From Streptomyces smaragdinus (lineage in GTDB: Bacteria > Actinomycetota > Actinomycetes > Streptomycetales > Streptomycetaceae), in assembly GCF_009604385.1 (NCBI RefSeq), contig NZ_WEGJ01000003.1, positions 186,001 through 250,000 of the forward strand: a DNA stretch of 64,000 nucleotides, given 5' to 3'. A program made the translations under genes and the position numbers. The number at the start of each line of letters is the position of its first letter. Within the stretch, counting starts at the first letter, position 1. The notes beneath the pieces were generated by a model. It made no database searches, was not told the origin of the DNA, and saw only the letters and a list, made by a program, of their open reading frames with translations. This document shows, piece after piece, positions 1 through 8,439 of this stretch.

Positions 1-913
1 CCGTATCCCGGACGTCGCCAACACCACCGTGCCGGTGCAGCTGGGCAACGGCACCCTGCAGGGCTGGCCGATCCTGGTCTTCTGCCTCGGTGTGCTGACG
101 ACCATCGTGCTGCTCGCCCGCAAGGTGAAGGGCGCGATCCTCATCAGCATCGTCGCCATGACGGTCGTCGCGATCGTCATCGACAAGGTCGCCGACATCA
201 AGTCGTGGGGTCTGACCACGCCGTCGCTGCCGGACAAGCCGGTCGCCAGCCCCGACTTCGGGCTGCTCGGCAAGTTCGACCTGCTCGGCTCCTTCGACGA
301 GGTCGGCATGCTGACCATCGTCCTGCTGATCTTCACCCTCATCCTGTCGGACTTCTTCGACACGATGGGCACGGTCGTCGGTGTCACCGCCGAGGCCGGA
401 CTCCTCGACGAGAACGGCCAGGTGCCGGGTCTGGGCCGCGTGCTGTTCATCGACGCCGCGGCCGCCGTCGCCGGTGGTGCCGCCTCGCAGTCGTCGGCCA
501 CGACGTACATCGAGTCCGCCGCGGGTGTCGGTGAGGGCGCGCGGACCGGTTTCGCGAACCTCGTCACCGGTGCTCTGTTCGGCCTGGCGCTGTTCCTGGC
601 GCCGCTGCTGACCATCGTCCCGATGCAGGCCGCCGCGCCCGCCCTGGTCGCGGTGGGCTTCCTGATGATGACGCAGGTCCGGCACATCGAGTGGGACCGC
701 TACGACATCGCCATCCCGGCGTTCCTCACCATCGCCGTCATGCCGTTCACGTACTCCATCACCAACGGCATCGGCGCCGGCTTCGTCTCCTACGTGGTCA
801 TCAAGACCGTCATGGGCAAGGCCCGCGAGGTGCACTGGCTGCTGTGGGGCTCCGCGCTGCTGTTCCTGGCGTACTTCGCGATCGACCCGCTGAAGCAGAT
901 CCTCGGGGTCTGA
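1..913 (+). CDS. NCS2/AzgA-type purine (hypoxanthine/guanine) permease, C-terminal part
   Basis: The gene enters from the left edge; its frame is open from base 2 and stops at 911-913, so the N-terminus lies outside the window. About 300 residues are visible, with at least six hydrophobic helices. The stretch around 480-560 reads SSATTYIESAAGVGEGARTG, the conserved loop of AzgA/PbuG-like members of the nucleobase:cation symporter-2 family, which carry hypoxanthine, guanine or adenine inward with protons. Family membership is clear; the exact base transported cannot be read from the fragment. A strong hairpin follows at 960-999. Nothing links it to the peptide cluster. Confidence 0.9.
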   Translation, partial: RIPDVANTTVPVQLGNGTLQGWPILVFCLGVLTTIVLLARKVKGAILISIVAMTVVAIVIDKVADIKSWGLTTPSLPDKPVASPDFGLLGKFDLLGSFDEVGMLTIVLLIFTLILSDFFDTMGTVVGVTAEAGLLDENGQVPGLGRVLFIDAAAAVAGGAASQSSATTYIESAAGVGEGARTGFANLVTGALFGLALFLAPLLTIVPMQAAAPALVAVGFLMMTQVRHIEWDRYDIAIPAFLTIAVMPFTYSITNGIGAGFVSYVVIKTVMGKAREVHWLLWGSALLFLAYFAIDPLKQILGV

Positions 914-959
914 TCCGCGGACAGCCGGACGGCGGCCCCGCCGCCGTCGCCCTGTCATT

Positions 960-999
960 CGACGCCCCCGTTCCGGCACCGCGCCGGACGGGGGCGTCG
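960..999 (+). terminator. Rho-independent-type hairpin after the permease
   Basis: A near-perfect inverted repeat lies 46 bases past the permease stop. Left arm 960-977 (CGACGCCCCCGTTCCGGC) pairs with right arm 983-999 with a single bulged T and a five-base loop. There is no strong U tract, which is usual for Streptomyces terminators. Confidence 0.7.
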
Positions 1000-1108
1000 C
1001 GCTGTCCGGGGGAAACGCGGCGGCCTTCCGGCGGGTGGATGTAGGAGACTGCTCGCAGCGAGTCGAGCGCGGGTGCCGGAGCCGGTTCCCGCCGGTGAAA
1101 GGTTTCGT

Positions 1109-1438
1109 GTGTCCAGCATCGTGAAGATCAATGTGCTGACCGTCCCCGCCGAGCAGCGTGAGGTGCTCGAGAAGCGGTTCGCGTCGCGGGCCGGGGCCGT
1201 GGAGGGCTCCGACGGCTTCGAGTGGTTCGAGCTGCTGCGGCCGGTGGAGGGCACCGACCGGTATCTGGTGTACACGCGGTGGCGGGACGAGGCCGCGTTC
1301 CGGGCCTGGATGGAGGGGCCGATGAAGAGCGCCCACCAGGGCGGCGGCGGTGGTACGGGAGCGCAGCGGCCCGCCGCCTCGGGGTCCGAGGTGTGGTCGT
1401 TCGAGGTGGTCCGGAGCGCCGGCCCCAAGGGGGCGTGA
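1109..1438 (+). CDS. Antibiotic biosynthesis monooxygenase (ABM)-fold protein
   Basis: A 109-residue protein starting MSSIVKINVLTVP. It shows the ABM / heme-degrading-monooxygenase-like pattern: beta strand, helix with basic residues (about 13-25), a FEWFELLRP strand, then YLVYTRWRDEAAFRAWM (about 52-68), the typical Y-T-W-x-x-x-A-F/Y segment of this dimeric ferredoxin-like fold. Members range from quinone-forming monooxygenases to IsdG-like heme oxygenases, and many have no known function. I chose the GTG at 1109 because GAAAGG lies about seven bases upstream; an upstream in-frame GTG at 1073 has no such site. The stop lies one base before the next gene, so the two are surely cotranscribed. 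Confidence 0.8.
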   Translation: MSSIVKINVLTVPAEQREVLEKRFASRAGAVEGSDGFEWFELLRPVEGTDRYLVYTRWRDEAAFRAWMEGPMKSAHQGGGGGTGAQRPAASGSEVWSFEVVRSAGPKGA

Positions 1439-1439
1439 G

Positions 1440-1949
1440 ATGGCGGACGTTGCCCTGGGGGCCATAGTCCTGGCCCCCGAACCGTACGAGAATCCGCAGG
1501 TCGCCGAGGCCGTCCGGGAGTACTTCGCGGAGACCGGCGAGCGGATCTTCGGCCGGCCCGCGACGGACGCCGAGCTCGATGAGGCCCTGGCCTGGGACGA
1601 GTCCGGCGACCTGGAGCCGCCCCGCGGCGTCTTCCTCGGCGCCCGCGACGCGGACGGCACACTGCTGGGCTTCGCCGGTGTACGGGTCCTGCCGGGCGCC
1701 CCGGGCTGCTGCGAGCTCAAGCGGCTGTACGTCCGCCCGGCCGCCCGCCGCGGGGGCCTGGGCCGGCGGCTGCTGCTGGCGGCCGAGGAGGAGGCCCGGC
1801 TGCTGGCCGGCACCCGGCTGGTCCTCAACACCCGCACGGTGCTCACGGAGGCCCGCGCGATGTACGAGGCGCACGGCTACGCCGAGATCCCGAAGTACAT
1901 CGACGAGGACTGGGCGGAGCACTGCTACGCGAAGGACCTGACCGTCTGA
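1440..1949 (+). CDS. GNAT-family N-acetyltransferase
   Basis: A 169-residue protein starting MADVALGAIVLAP. The GNAT fold is recognised from ELKRLYVRPAARRGGLGRRLL (about 96-116), containing the R/Q-x-x-G-x-G/A acetyl-CoA pyrophosphate loop, and from the C-terminal strand AMYEAHGYAEIPKY, where Tyr often acts as general acid. It would move an acetyl group from acetyl-CoA to an amine; the substrate is unknown. It begins one base after the ABM-protein stop and ends six bases before the convergent stop of the exporter gene. An alternative reading as a resistance acetyltransferase is not supported by anything specific. Confidence 0.85.
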   Translation: MADVALGAIVLAPEPYENPQVAEAVREYFAETGERIFGRPATDAELDEALAWDESGDLEPPRGVFLGARDADGTLLGFAGVRVLPGAPGCCELKRLYVRPAARRGGLGRRLLLAAEEEARLLAGTRLVLNTRTVLTEARAMYEAHGYAEIPKYIDEDWAEHCYAKDLTV

Positions 1950-1955
1950 CGGACC

Positions 1956-4145
1956 TCATTCCCCGCCGCGGTAGTCGCCGTGGAACCGGTGCCGGCTGTG
2001 GTGGTTCAGGTCGTGGCCGCCGCCCGTGTCGGCGCCGGGGACCGGGGTGCGGCGGGGGTAATCGTCGTACGGGGCCTCCTCGTCGGAGCCGGAGAGCTCC
2101 GCGCACAGCTCGGTGACCAGGTTCGACAGATCCTTCGGGCGGTCCGGGGTCCACCAGTCGCCGAGGAGTTCGGACATGGCCTCCTCGCGGGCCCGCGCCA
2201 GCCTGACCGCCGGCCCGCGGCCCGCGTCGGTGAGGACCAGCGGATTGCCCTCCCGGGCGCCGTAGCCCCGCCCCTCGACCTCCCGGGCGGCCGTGGTCAC
2301 GACCGCGATCGGCAGGTCCGCCCGGGCGGCGAGCAGCGCCGGGTCCGCCGATCCGTACCGCAGGAGCCGCAGCAGCAGCCAGCTCGACGCCGGATGGAGG
2401 TCGAGGCCGGCGCGGGCGGTGATGTCCCGGTACAGCTCGCGGCGGCCCTCGCGGGTGCTGAGGATGGTGAGGGCGCGGGTGAGTTCCTCGCGCGAGGAGC
2501 GTTCGACCGGGTTGGTGGCCAGGGTCTCGCTGGCGTCGGGCACGGTGACGGTGCCGCGCAGCGGGTCCTCCTTCAGGAACCACGACACGACGAAGGCCAC
2601 GAGGGCGACGGGCATCGCGTACAGGAACACGTCGGTGATGGCGGTGGAGTACGCGGTGAGCACCGGCAGCCGCAGCGCCCCCGGGAGTTGCGCCAGCCCG
2701 CGCGGGTCGGCCATCAGGGACTCGACGCTCGCGCCGCCCGGCAGTTGCCGCCCGGCCAGGTTCTCCCGGAGATGGGTGCCCAGCCGGCTGGTGAAGATCG
2801 TGCCGAAGACCGCCACGCCGAACGCGGCGCCGATGGAGCGGAAGAACGTGGCCCCGGAGGTCGCGACGCCCAGGTCCTCGTAGCCGACGGCGTTCTGCAC
2901 GGCGAGCACCAGCACCTGCATGACCAGGCCGAGTCCGAAGCCGAAGACGAAGAAGTACGTGCCCGTGGCGAAGTTCGAGGAGTCGACGCGCAGCTCGTGC
3001 AGGAGCAGCAGTCCGGCGGCGGTGATCGCGGTGCCGAGGACGGGGAAGATCTTCCAGCGCCCGGTGCGGCTGATGAGCTGGCCGGAGCCGGTGGAGGCGA
3101 TGAGCAGACCGGCGACCATGGGCAGCATGTGCACACCGGACATGGTGGGCGTGACGCCCCGGACGACCTGCAGATACGTCGGGAGGTAGGTCATCGCGCC
3201 GAACATCGCGAAGCCGACGACGAAGCCGATCACCGAGCACAGGACGAAGGTGCGGATCCGGAACAGCTTCAGCGGGATGACCGGTTCGGCGGCCCGCCCC
3301 TCCACGTACACGAAGGCCACCAGCAGCACGGCGCCCAGCACGCCGAGGCCGATGATCTCCGGGGAGTCCCAGGCCCAGGTGTTGCCGCCGAGGGAGGTGA
3401 GGAGCACCAGCGAGGTGGCGAAGGACGCGATGAGCACCACGCCCAGGTAGTCGATCCGGTGCGGGGTGGCGTGGCGGGGGATGTGCAGGACGGAGGCGAT
3501 GACGAAGAAGGCGGCCACGCCGATCGGGAGGTTGATGTAGAAGACCCAGCGCCAGCTCAGCTGCTCGGTGAAGACACCGCCGAGGAGGGGGCCGAGGACG
3601 CTGGTGGCGCCGAAGACGGCGCCGAAGAGGCCCTGGTAGCGGCCCCGGTCGCGGGGCGGGACGATGTCGCCGACGATCGCCATCGTCAGCACCATGAGGC
3701 CGCCGCCGCCCAGGCCCTGGATCGCGCGGAAGGCGATGAGCTGCGGCATGTTCTGCGCGATGCCGCACAGGACGGAGCCGACGAGGAAGATCAGGATCGC
3801 GGACTGGAAGAGCTTCTTGCGTCCGTACTGGTCACCGAGCTTGCCCCAGAGGGGGGTCGCGGCCGTCGAGGCCAGGATGTACGCGGTGACGACCCAGGAG
3901 AGGTGCTCCAGGCCGCCGAGTTCGCTGACGATGGTCGGCAGCGCGGTCGACACGATGGTCTGGTCGAGGGCGGCGAGCAGCATGCCGCTGAGGAGCGCGC
4001 CGATGGAGACGATGACGTTGCGGTGCGAGCGCTCCTGCGTGCCGTCCGGGGCGTACGACTCGGGGGCGGTCGTCTCACCTCGTGGATACGGTCCGTCCGG
4101 GCCGGGGGGCTCACTGCCGGGCTGATCCTGCGCCATGGCACCCAT
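1956..4145 (-). CDS. DHA2-family (EmrB/QacA) multidrug MFS exporter with C-terminal winged-helix-like domain
   Basis: A 729-residue protein. A hydrophilic head of about 45 residues is followed by 14 predicted membrane helices. Visible are the acidic motif in helix 1 (LAALDQTIVSTALPTIVSEL), motif A after helix 2 (GKLGDQYGRKK) and antiporter motif C in helix 5 (LGPLLGG). This is the pattern of proton-driven drug exporters of the DHA2 group. Uncommonly, about 190 residues follow the last helix; this tail (from about residue 530) contains a MarR-like segment, LARAREEAMSELLGDWWTPD, and a His/Asp-rich end. Such fused exporters are known in Streptomyces. An alternative start is the ATG at 4136. It lies outside the obvious cluster but could export its product. 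Confidence 0.9.
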   Translation of the reverse strand: MGAMAQDQPGSEPPGPDGPYPRGETTAPESYAPDGTQERSHRNVIVSIGALLSGMLLAALDQTIVSTALPTIVSELGGLEHLSWVVTAYILASTAATPLWGKLGDQYGRKKLFQSAILIFLVGSVLCGIAQNMPQLIAFRAIQGLGGGGLMVLTMAIVGDIVPPRDRGRYQGLFGAVFGATSVLGPLLGGVFTEQLSWRWVFYINLPIGVAAFFVIASVLHIPRHATPHRIDYLGVVLIASFATSLVLLTSLGGNTWAWDSPEIIGLGVLGAVLLVAFVYVEGRAAEPVIPLKLFRIRTFVLCSVIGFVVGFAMFGAMTYLPTYLQVVRGVTPTMSGVHMLPMVAGLLIASTGSGQLISRTGRWKIFPVLGTAITAAGLLLLHELRVDSSNFATGTYFFVFGFGLGLVMQVLVLAVQNAVGYEDLGVATSGATFFRSIGAAFGVAVFGTIFTSRLGTHLRENLAGRQLPGGASVESLMADPRGLAQLPGALRLPVLTAYSTAITDVFLYAMPVALVAFVVSWFLKEDPLRGTVTVPDASETLATNPVERSSREELTRALTILSTREGRRELYRDITARAGLDLHPASSWLLLRLLRYGSADPALLAARADLPIAVVTTAAREVEGRGYGAREGNPLVLTDAGRGPAVRLARAREEAMSELLGDWWTPDRPKDLSNLVTELCAELSGSDEEAPYDDYPRRTPVPGADTGGGHDLNHHSRHRFHGDYRGGE

Positions 4146-4262
4146 AGTCGCCCGTTTGATCCGTTATGGCCTCCCGGGGGGCCATCGGGCAGCGGGCCCG
4201 GCCTGGGCACCGTGAGCCGCTTTCTGCATAATCGCTAGGCATTCGATGGAGGGGAAAGAGCG

Positions 4263-5078
4263 GTGAACGACCAGAGCTGCCCGCAGTGCGGTGCGCGGTA
4301 CAACGCGTACGGCACTCCGGAGTGCGGGTGCGCCATCCGGGCCGCGGGCGGTCCGCGGGCGCGGGACGCCGGGCCGCAGCTGATCCGTCCGTACGTGACG
4401 CAGACCGCCGAGCGGTCGGTGCGGACCGGGCATACGCCCGACCAGGAGGACCTGGAGCTCTTCGAGGGCGGCACCGGCGACGACACGACCGAGCTCCCGC
4501 CGCTCGTCGAGCCCGCGCGGCGCCCCGCGCCCCCGCGGCCCGCGCCGCGCGGACGGCGGACGCTGCTGATCGCGGGGGCCGCCGTCGCGGTGCTGGCCGT
4601 GGCGGGCGTCGCCGCCGTCCTGGCCACCTCGGCCCCGGAGGAGACCGACGCGGGCCCCGACCGCCCGGACGCCACCGCGACGGCGTCGGACGCGCCGTCC
4701 GAGACGCCCTCCGCCCCGCCGTCGCCCACCGCGTCCGAGTCCCCCTCCGCGTCCCCGTCCGCCTCACCGTCGGCGTCCCCGTCCGCGTCACCCTCCGCCT
4801 CGCCGTCGCCCACCCCCAGCCGGACGCCGACGCCGACCCCCCGGCCCACCACGCCGCCGCCCGCGCCGACGCTGAGCCGCGGTTCGTCGGGGGCGGAGGT
4901 CGTGGAGCTCCAGCGGCGGCTGCGGGATGCCGGCGTCTACTACGGGCCGGTCGACGGGGAGTACGGCTCGCGGGTGGAGAAGGCCGTCGGCACCTACCAG
5001 AGGTTCAACCGGGTCACCGGGGACCCGTACGGCGTCTACGGGCCGAACACCCGCAGGTCGCTGGAGAGCCGCACGTAG
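4263..5078 (+). CDS. Membrane protein with zinc ribbon, Ser/Pro-rich stalk and peptidoglycan-binding domain
   Basis: A 271-residue protein with a GTG start preceded by GGGGAAAG. Order of parts: N-terminal zinc ribbon (CPQCG then CGC, residues 5-23), acidic linker, one membrane helix (about 100-120, LLIAGAAVAVLAVAGVAAVLA), a low-complexity Ser/Pro/Ala stalk of repeated SPSA units (about 140-195), and a C-terminal PG_binding_1 domain (about 203-270) with the typical GAEVVELQRRLRDAG and VDGEYGSRVEKAV segments. The topology suggests a cytoplasmic zinc ribbon and an external wall-binding domain. The function is unknown. It is divergently transcribed from the exporter over a 117-bp gap. Confidence 0.85.
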   Translation: MNDQSCPQCGARYNAYGTPECGCAIRAAGGPRARDAGPQLIRPYVTQTAERSVRTGHTPDQEDLELFEGGTGDDTTELPPLVEPARRPAPPRPAPRGRRTLLIAGAAVAVLAVAGVAAVLATSAPEETDAGPDRPDATATASDAPSETPSAPPSPTASESPSASPSASPSASPSASPSASPSPTPSRTPTPTPRPTTPPPAPTLSRGSSGAEVVELQRRLRDAGVYYGPVDGEYGSRVEKAVGTYQRFNRVTGDPYGVYGPNTRRSLESRT

Positions 5079-5111
5079 TCCGGCCGTCCGTGGTGGAAGG
5101 TGTGCCCGCAA

Positions 5112-5134
5112 TTTTGTATCATGGGAGAACAAAA
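5112..5134. promoter_or_regulatory. Inverted repeat upstream of the HAD phosphatase gene
   Basis: TTTTGT (5112-5117) and ACAAAA (5129-5134) form an inverted repeat with an 11-base spacer, ending 23 bases before the HAD start codon. It is strikingly AT-rich for this DNA. The enclosed TATCAT could be a -10 element. It could be an operator or the promoter itself; no matching regulator is adjacent. Confidence 0.45.
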
Positions 5135-5157
5135 CCCCGACGCCCCGGAGTGCCCGT

Positions 5158-5814
5158 ATGCGCCTCACGGCCCGCGCCGTCCTGCTGGACATGGACGGCA
5201 CCCTGATCAACTCCGACGCCTCCGTCGACCGCGCCTGGAGCCGCTGGGCCGCCGAGAACGGGGTGGACCCCGCCGCGGTCCTCCCCCATGTGCACGGCCG
5301 GCAGGCCCACGCCACCCTGGCGATGCTCTTCCCGGAGCGTCCGGTGGAGCGGAATCTGGCGGACAACGCCCGGATGCTGGTCTGGGAGACGGAGGACACC
5401 GAGGGGATCGTCCCCGTCGCCGGCGCCCCGGCGTTCCTGGCGGCCCTGCGGGACGGCGGCGTCCCGCACGCGCTCGTGACGTCCGCGGACCGCGCGCTGT
5501 CGAAGGCGCGGATGGACGCCGGCGGGCTGGCGATCCCGGCCGCCTGGATCACGGCGGAGTCGGTGAGCGCGAGCAAGCCGGACCCGGAGGGGTTCCTGCT
5601 GGCGGCGGCGGAGCTGGGCGTGGCGCCGGCGGACTGCGTGGTGTTCGAGGACGCCGACGCCGGGATCCGGGCGGCGAAGGCGGCCGGGATGCAGGTGGTC
5701 GGGGTCGGCCCGCGGGCGGCGGAGCTCGGGCCGACGGTGGCGGTGGAGACGCTGGAGCAGGTGCGGGTGGCTCCGGGGCCGGACGGTGGGGTCGAGCTGC
5801 GGATCGTGAGCTGA
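5158..5814 (+). CDS. HAD-superfamily sugar-phosphate phosphatase
   Basis: A 218-residue protein beginning MRLTARAVLLDMDGTL. HAD motif I (DMDGT, 11-15) supplies the nucleophile Asp and the acid/base Asp. A threonine-bearing motif II (LVTSADRA) lies near 106, Lys of motif III in SKPDPEG near 141, and motif IV EDADAG near 164. The alpha-helical cap between motifs I and II makes it a subclass I enzyme resembling GPP/YniC-type sugar or glycerol phosphatases. The upstream open frame begins earlier, but that part overlaps the previous gene, and ATG 5158 is the only start that gives a normal HAD N-terminus. The substrate cannot be told. Confidence 0.88.
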   Translation: MRLTARAVLLDMDGTLINSDASVDRAWSRWAAENGVDPAAVLPHVHGRQAHATLAMLFPERPVERNLADNARMLVWETEDTEGIVPVAGAPAFLAALRDGGVPHALVTSADRALSKARMDAGGLAIPAAWITAESVSASKPDPEGFLLAAAELGVAPADCVVFEDADAGIRAAKAAGMQVVGVGPRAAELGPTVAVETLEQVRVAPGPDGGVELRIVS

Positions 5815-5831
5815 AGATCTCCTTGTTTCCG

Positions 5832-5864
5832 GGCGGCTGTTGTCCGACGGGGGCGACAACCGCC
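5832..5864 (+). terminator. Hairpin after the HAD gene
   Basis: GGCGG plus TTGTC (5832-5844, with a three-base bulge) pairs with GACAACCGCC (5855-5864). The stem is followed by GTTTAATTT. It lies 18 bases past the HAD stop. Confidence 0.5.
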
Positions 5865-6014
5865 GTTTAATTTCACCTCTTCGTACATACAAAGCGCCTC
5901 CGTACACCCTTGCGCCTCTTGCATTGACATGCGCACGCCTTGAAGCTGGGTACGGCACCCCCGGAACGCCGCGGCGTTCCGGGTCAATCCCCCCAGTGCT
6001 CCCAAGGAGTTCGT

Positions 6015-6665
6015 ATGTCACGCAAACCCCGCCCACGTCTCTACGCGCGTCGACTGACGCTCCTCGCCGTCCTCGCACCCCTGCTGCTCCTCCTCACCCC
6101 CTCCGGCGCCCAGGCGGCGCCCCCCACCCCGCCGAGCGCCGCCACCGCCCGGACGTACCTCGCCGCCCTGACGGTCAAGGCAGAGGGTTCGTCCACCGGT
6201 TACAGCCGGGACAAGTTCCCGCACTGGATCACCCAGACCGGCAGCTGCGACACCCGTGAGGTCGTCCTGGTCCGCGACGGCACCGGCGTGGTGACGAACT
6301 CGAGCTGCGCCGCCACCAGCGGCAGCTGGTACTCCCCGTACGACGGCGCCACCTGGACCGCGTCCGGCGACGTCGACATCGACCACGTCGTCCCGCTCGC
6401 CGAGGCCTGGCGCTCGGGGGCCTCGGGCTGGACCACGGCCCGCCGCCAGGCGTTCGCCAACGACCTCGAGTCGTCGCAGCTCATCGCGGTGACGGACAAC
6501 GTCAACCAGTCCAAGGGCGACCGGGACCCCGACGCCTGGATGCCGCCGCGTACCGCGTACCACTGCATGTACGCGCGGATGTGGGTGTCCGTGAAGTACA
6601 AGTACGGCCTGAGCCTGGAGCAGGCGGAGAAGACGAAGCTGTCGTCGGTCCTGAGCGGCTGCTGA
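6015..6665 (+). CDS. Secreted HNH-family nuclease (DUF1524-like)
   Basis: A 216-residue protein starting at ATG 6015 with AAGGAG six bases upstream. A Sec signal peptide is evident: basic start (MSRKPRPRLYARR), hydrophobic core and cleavage near AQA-AP (about residue 35). The mature part contains DVDIDHVVPLAEAW (about 122-135) and NDLESSQLIAVTDNVNQSKG (about 153-172), the H...N...N-x-x-K arrangement of DUF1524/HNH endonucleases that streptomycetes secrete. Four cysteines probably form disulfides. The product should be an extracellular DNA-cleaving enzyme. The 200-bp upstream region contains the HAD terminator. Confidence 0.88.
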   Translation: MSRKPRPRLYARRLTLLAVLAPLLLLLTPSGAQAAPPTPPSAATARTYLAALTVKAEGSSTGYSRDKFPHWITQTGSCDTREVVLVRDGTGVVTNSSCAATSGSWYSPYDGATWTASGDVDIDHVVPLAEAWRSGASGWTTARRQAFANDLESSQLIAVTDNVNQSKGDRDPDAWMPPRTAYHCMYARMWVSVKYKYGLSLEQAEKTKLSSVLSGC

Positions 6666-6670
6666 CACAC

Positions 6671-6703
6671 CGGGCGGGCCCGGGGACGACCCGGGTCCGC
6701 CCG
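6671..6703 (+). terminator. Hairpin after the HNH nuclease gene
   Basis: Arms 6671-6684 (CGGGCGGGCCCGGG) and 6690-6703 pair over 14 positions with one G-T wobble and a five-base loop, six bases past the stop codon. No U tract follows. Confidence 0.65.
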
Positions 6704-6767
6704 AACCTGGATCTGCGGGGCGGTCCTTCTCTACGCTCGGGGGCCCACCGACTACCTGGAGGGCCGG

Positions 6768-8417
6768 ATGGCCGAGCTGCGCCTTGGGCCGCTGCTGCGC
6801 TACGTCGACGCGGACGCGGACGCCGACGCGGGGGCGAACGCGACGATCTGGATCGAGGCCGACGGCCCCTGCGAGGCCACGGTACGCACGGCCACGGGCG
6901 CCGCGGGCAGCGCGCGCACCTGGCGGGTCGCCGGACACCACTACGCGCTGATCACCGTGACCGGCCTGGTCCCGGGCACCGACGACCCGTACGAGGTCGC
7001 CCTGGACGGCCGCCCGGTGTGGCCGCCGCCCGACAGCCCGTTCCCCCCGTCCGTCATCCGCGTCCGCGCCGCCGGCGGGCCGCCGCTGCGGCTGGCGTTC
7101 GGCTCGTGCCGCTGGGCCGCGAAGCCCGACGGCGACGACGATCCGGTGGGGCCGGACGCGCTGGACGCGCTCGCCCAGCGGCTGGCGGGGGCGCCGGCCG
7201 GTGAGCGGCCGGACGTGCTGCTGCTCCTCGGGGATCAGGTGTACGCGGACGAGACCTCCGCCGGGATCCGTGAACAGCTCGCCGGGCGGCGGGACATCGC
7301 CGATCCGGACGGTCCCGGCGGGCAGATAGCCGACTACGAGGAGTACACGCTCCTCTATTACGAGTCCTGGCTCGACCCCGAGGTGCGCTGGCTGCTGTCC
7401 ACCGTGCCCAGCTGCATGATCTTCGACGATCACGACGTGATCGACGACTGGAACACCTCCGACGCCTGGCAGCGCGAGATCCGCGCCACGTCCTGGTGGC
7501 ACGAGCGGATCACCGGCGGGCTGATGTCGTACTGGGTGCACCAGCACCTGGGCAATCTCGCCCCCGCCGAGCTGGCCGCGGACCCGCTGTTCAAGGCCGT
7601 GCGGGCGGCGGACGACGGGACGGCGCCGGTACGGGAGTTCGCCGAGCGCGCCGACGCCGACGTGACGTCCGTGCGCTGGAGCTTCCGCCGGGACTTCGGC
7701 CGGGTGCGGCTGCTGATGGCCGACTCGCGGTGCGCGCGGGTGCTGGCGGAGGACCGGCGGGCGATGCTCGACGCGGGCGAGTGGAAGTGGCTGCGGGAGC
7801 AGATGCTGGACGATCCGGGGTCGTACGACCATCTGCTGCTGGGGAGTTCGCTGCCGTGGCTGCTGCCGCCCGCCATCCATGACGCGGAGGCCTGGAACGC
7901 CGCGCTGTGCGGGGGCGCGAAGGGCGCGCGGTGGGCCCGGGCCGGGGAGCGGATACGGCAGGCGGCGGATCTGGAGCACTGGGCGGCGTTCCCCCGGTCG
8001 TTCACGGCGCTGACCGAGCTGATCGCCGAGGTGGGGCGGGGGCCGGAGGCGCCGGCGACGATCTGCGTGCTGTCGGGGGACGTGCACCACGCGTACATCG
8101 CGGAGCCCCGGTGGACGGAGCCGGTGGCCAGCCGGGTGCTGCAGCTGACGTGTTCGCCGATGCACAACAGCATCCCGGGGGTGATGCGCGCCGGGTTCCG
8201 CTTCGGCTGGTCCCGGGGCGGGCGGGCGCTGGGGCGGCTGCTGCGGCGTCACGGGCGGGCGGGGCGGCCGGCGGTGCGCTGGGACCTCACCGGGGGGCCG
8301 TGGTTCGGCAACCAGGTCATGACGCTCACGCTGGGCGGACGGGACGAGGCGCACGTACTCCTGGAGCAGGCGTCGGAAGGAGGGCTGCGGGAGGCCGCGA
8401 GTACAGGCTTTGTGTAG
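6768..8417 (+). CDS. PhoD-like metallophosphatase (alkaline phosphatase D family)
   Basis: A 549-residue protein preceded by GGAGG. PhoD-family landmarks are present: GSCRWA (about 109), LLGDQVYAD (about 149-157), the metal-binding CMIFDDHDVIDDW (about 216-228) and GDVHHAYIAEP (about 438-448). These ligate Fe/Ca in phosphodiesterase/phosphatases. Unlike the classical secreted PhoD there is no Tat signal; the protein starts directly with a beta-sandwich-like segment, so it is probably cytoplasmic. It stands alone, with an ABC transporter gene starting 23 bases downstream. The substrate is unknown. Confidence 0.85.
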   Translation: MAELRLGPLLRYVDADADADAGANATIWIEADGPCEATVRTATGAAGSARTWRVAGHHYALITVTGLVPGTDDPYEVALDGRPVWPPPDSPFPPSVIRVRAAGGPPLRLAFGSCRWAAKPDGDDDPVGPDALDALAQRLAGAPAGERPDVLLLLGDQVYADETSAGIREQLAGRRDIADPDGPGGQIADYEEYTLLYYESWLDPEVRWLLSTVPSCMIFDDHDVIDDWNTSDAWQREIRATSWWHERITGGLMSYWVHQHLGNLAPAELAADPLFKAVRAADDGTAPVREFAERADADVTSVRWSFRRDFGRVRLLMADSRCARVLAEDRRAMLDAGEWKWLREQMLDDPGSYDHLLLGSSLPWLLPPAIHDAEAWNAALCGGAKGARWARAGERIRQAADLEHWAAFPRSFTALTELIAEVGRGPEAPATICVLSGDVHHAYIAEPRWTEPVASRVLQLTCSPMHNSIPGVMRAGFRFGWSRGGRALGRLLRRHGRAGRPAVRWDLTGGPWFGNQVMTLTLGGRDEAHVLLEQASEGGLREAASTGFV

Positions 8418-8439
8418 GCCCGCGTTGTGCACTGCCGCC

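Noticed and set aside
4740..4870. Short direct repeats resembling a CRISPR or satellite array
   Set aside because: They encode a Ser/Pro/Ala stalk in frame inside a real gene; there are no spacers.
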